From Pseudomonadota bacterium (GTDB lineage Bacteria; Pseudomonadota; Gammaproteobacteria; Burkholderiales; Methylophilaceae): a DNA stretch of 14,808 nt. The notes under the pieces were generated by a model. That model was not told where the DNA came from and searched no databases. It was given only the letters and a program-made list of their open reading frames with translations. Every line of letters begins with the position of its first letter. Position 1 is the first letter of the stretch. The position numbers and the translations under genes were made by a program. The DNA lies in NCBI GenBank assembly GCA_029549705.1, contig JAKPIR010000017.1:1-14808 (forward strand), in the 5' to 3' direction. This document shows positions 13,665 to 14,808 of the stretch, one piece after another.

Positions 13665-14808
13665 TTATAGGCTGAATACGTTTAATGCACCACCGCCAGG
13701 AGCAGCGTTGTATTTTACGAGTTCAGCGTAACCACCAGCAGCACCTAGGGCGTCTGTTGGAGTAGTTAAGCCAAGGTTCATCGCAACGCCAGCCCAGCCA
13801 CCAATACCTGATAGCACGCCAACGTATTGTTTACCTTTGTTACCGTAGGTGAATGCATTACCAATCACGCCAGAACCCACTTGGAATTTCCAAAGTTCTT
13901 TACCTGTTTTTGCATCAACCGCTTTTAACCAACGCTCTAGTGTGCCGTAGAACACTAAATCAGTTGCAGTGGTTAACACGCCACCCCAAGCTGAGAATTT
14001 CTCTTTGTTGTACCATACTTTTTTGTTGGTCATTGGGTCATAAGCAGCAAAGCCACCCATCACGCCGTCAGGACCTGGGAACATGGTCAATGTCGCACCA
14101 ACCCATGGTTGACCAGCAACGTATTTAGACTCAACTGGCTCGTATGTCATACACACGTGGTTCAATGGTGAATAGATCAAACCTGTTTTTGGTGAGTATG
14201 CAGCTGGTTGTTGGTCTTTTGTACCCAATGCAGATGGGCAAACGCCTTTAGCATTGTAGTCTTGGTGAGTTGAAGCTGAAGCCAATTTGTCTGGCACACC
14301 AGTTTTCAAATCAACGCCAGTTGCCCAGTTAACGAATGGGTGCACTTTTTCAGCAGCCACTAATTTACCGTTACCAGCTTGCCATGTGTATGCAAAACCG
14401 TTACGGTCATGGTGCCAAGCGTATGTTTTACCACCTTTGTCGAACAAGATAACTTCGTTAATACCGTCGTAATCCCACTCATCGTGTGGCGTCATTTGCA
14501 TACCCCAACGTGCCATACCTGTATCAACATCACGTGCAAATACAGTCATAGACCATTTGTTGTCGCCTGGACGTACATCTGGGTTCCAAACAGAAGGGTT
14601 ACCTGTTCCGTAGTAAACCAAGTTTGTACGTGCATCATACGGCCACCAGCCCCATGTAGAGCCGCCGCCATGTTGCCAACCGTCTTTAACAGCTTGTGGT
14701 TTCAACCATGTACGTGTGCCTAGATCTTTTTCACCAATTTTTAATTGGTCGTTAGGTAATTTTTTGAAAGAACCACCTTGTTTGTTACCACCGTTTACAT
14801 CAGCATAA
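13665..14808 (-). CDS. xoxF: XoxF, lanthanide-dependent PQQ methanol dehydrogenase, C-terminal part
   Basis: Periplasmic quinoprotein that oxidises methanol to formaldehyde with PQQ and passes electrons to a cytochrome c. The frame enters from the window edge and gives the last 380 residues of an expected 600 or so; the start, signal peptide and promoter are outside. The decisive motif is EWDYDGIN: catalytic D112 (partial numbering) followed two residues later by D114 (codons at 14466-14474). That second Asp coordinates the lanthanide in XoxF and is Ala in the calcium enzyme MxaF. The metal-ligand Asn is N70 in GTGNPS, 42 residues earlier, as in known XoxF proteins. The propeller strands and the C-terminal GGWAGVAM segment are intact. 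It is followed by a strong terminator. Whether it belongs to clade XoxF4 or XoxF5 cannot be decided by eye. Confidence 0.93.
   Translation of the reverse strand, partial: YADVNGGNKQGGSFKKLPNDQLKIGEKDLGTRTWLKPQAVKDGWQHGGGSTWGWWPYDARTNLVYYGTGNPSVWNPDVRPGDNKWSMTVFARDVDTGMARWGMQMTPHDEWDYDGINEVILFDKGGKTYAWHHDRNGFAYTWQAGNGKLVAAEKVHPFVNWATGVDLKTGVPDKLASASTHQDYNAKGVCPSALGTKDQQPAAYSPKTGLIYSPLNHVCMTYEPVESKYVAGQPWVGATLTMFPGPDGVMGGFAAYDPMTNKKVWYNKEKFSAWGGVLTTATDLVFYGTLERWLKAVDAKTGKELWKFQVGSGVIGNAFTYGNKGKQYVGVLSGIGGWAGVAMNLGLTTPTDALGAAGGYAELVKYNAAPGGGALNVFSL

Noticed and set aside
14466..14474. Calcium-type methanol dehydrogenase MxaF
   Set aside because: The motif reads DYD. MxaF has Ala at the second Asp position, so the gene is xoxF.

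Overview
The window looks like a methylotrophic betaproteobacterium of the Methylophilaceae (Methylotenera-like). The evidence is a PQQ methanol dehydrogenase of the XoxF type, a complete mxaRSACKL set, and moderate-to-low GC with AT-rich intergenic DNA. The genus is inferred from gene content and was not searched. Almost everything lies on the minus strand, so transcription runs from high to low coordinates.

Right end (13665-14808): the C-terminal part of xoxF, with the Asp-Tyr-Asp signature of lanthanide-dependent methanol dehydrogenases, closed by a strong terminator at 13575-13606. Next (11338-13379) comes a two-component pair, a NarX-type sensor kinase and a NarL-type response regulator, likely of the MoxYX/MxaY kind that controls methanol oxidation genes. 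Then a periplasmic Sel1-repeat protein (10316-11140).

The 371-base gap 9945-10315 is dense with signals. It holds the mxaR promoter and a tiny plus-strand transcription unit, consisting of a promoter, a Shine-Dalgarno sequence, a 20-codon ORF and a terminator. It also holds two copies of a GGGA-N5-TCCC-type palindrome.

Middle (3989-9944): mxaR, mxaS, mxaA, mxaC, mxaK and mxaL, a MoxR AAA+ ATPase plus von Willebrand A and membrane proteins known to be needed for metal (Ca2+) loading and maturation of methanol dehydrogenase. No mxaFJGI is visible here, so in this window the maturation set sits beside a lanthanide-type enzyme. The operon contains a long REP-like inverted repeat (8833-8891) and a MITE-like element (5036-5130).

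Left part (1-3820): a two-gene unit encoding a secreted beta-helix-like repeat protein without an autotransporter barrel, then a TonB-dependent siderophore-type receptor. An IS256-family element, itself cut by the window edge, has broken the receptor after about 407 residues.

The most interesting signal is regulatory. A 13-bp palindrome (RGGA-N5-TCCY) lies 22-24 bases upstream of a -10-like hexamer in front of three units: the kinase/regulator pair, mxaRSACKL, and the beta-helix/receptor pair. This places it near -42, the classical class II activator position. A fourth, perfect copy lies inside the 20-codon ORF. I infer one regulon linking methanol dehydrogenase control, its maturation machinery and an outer-membrane uptake system.
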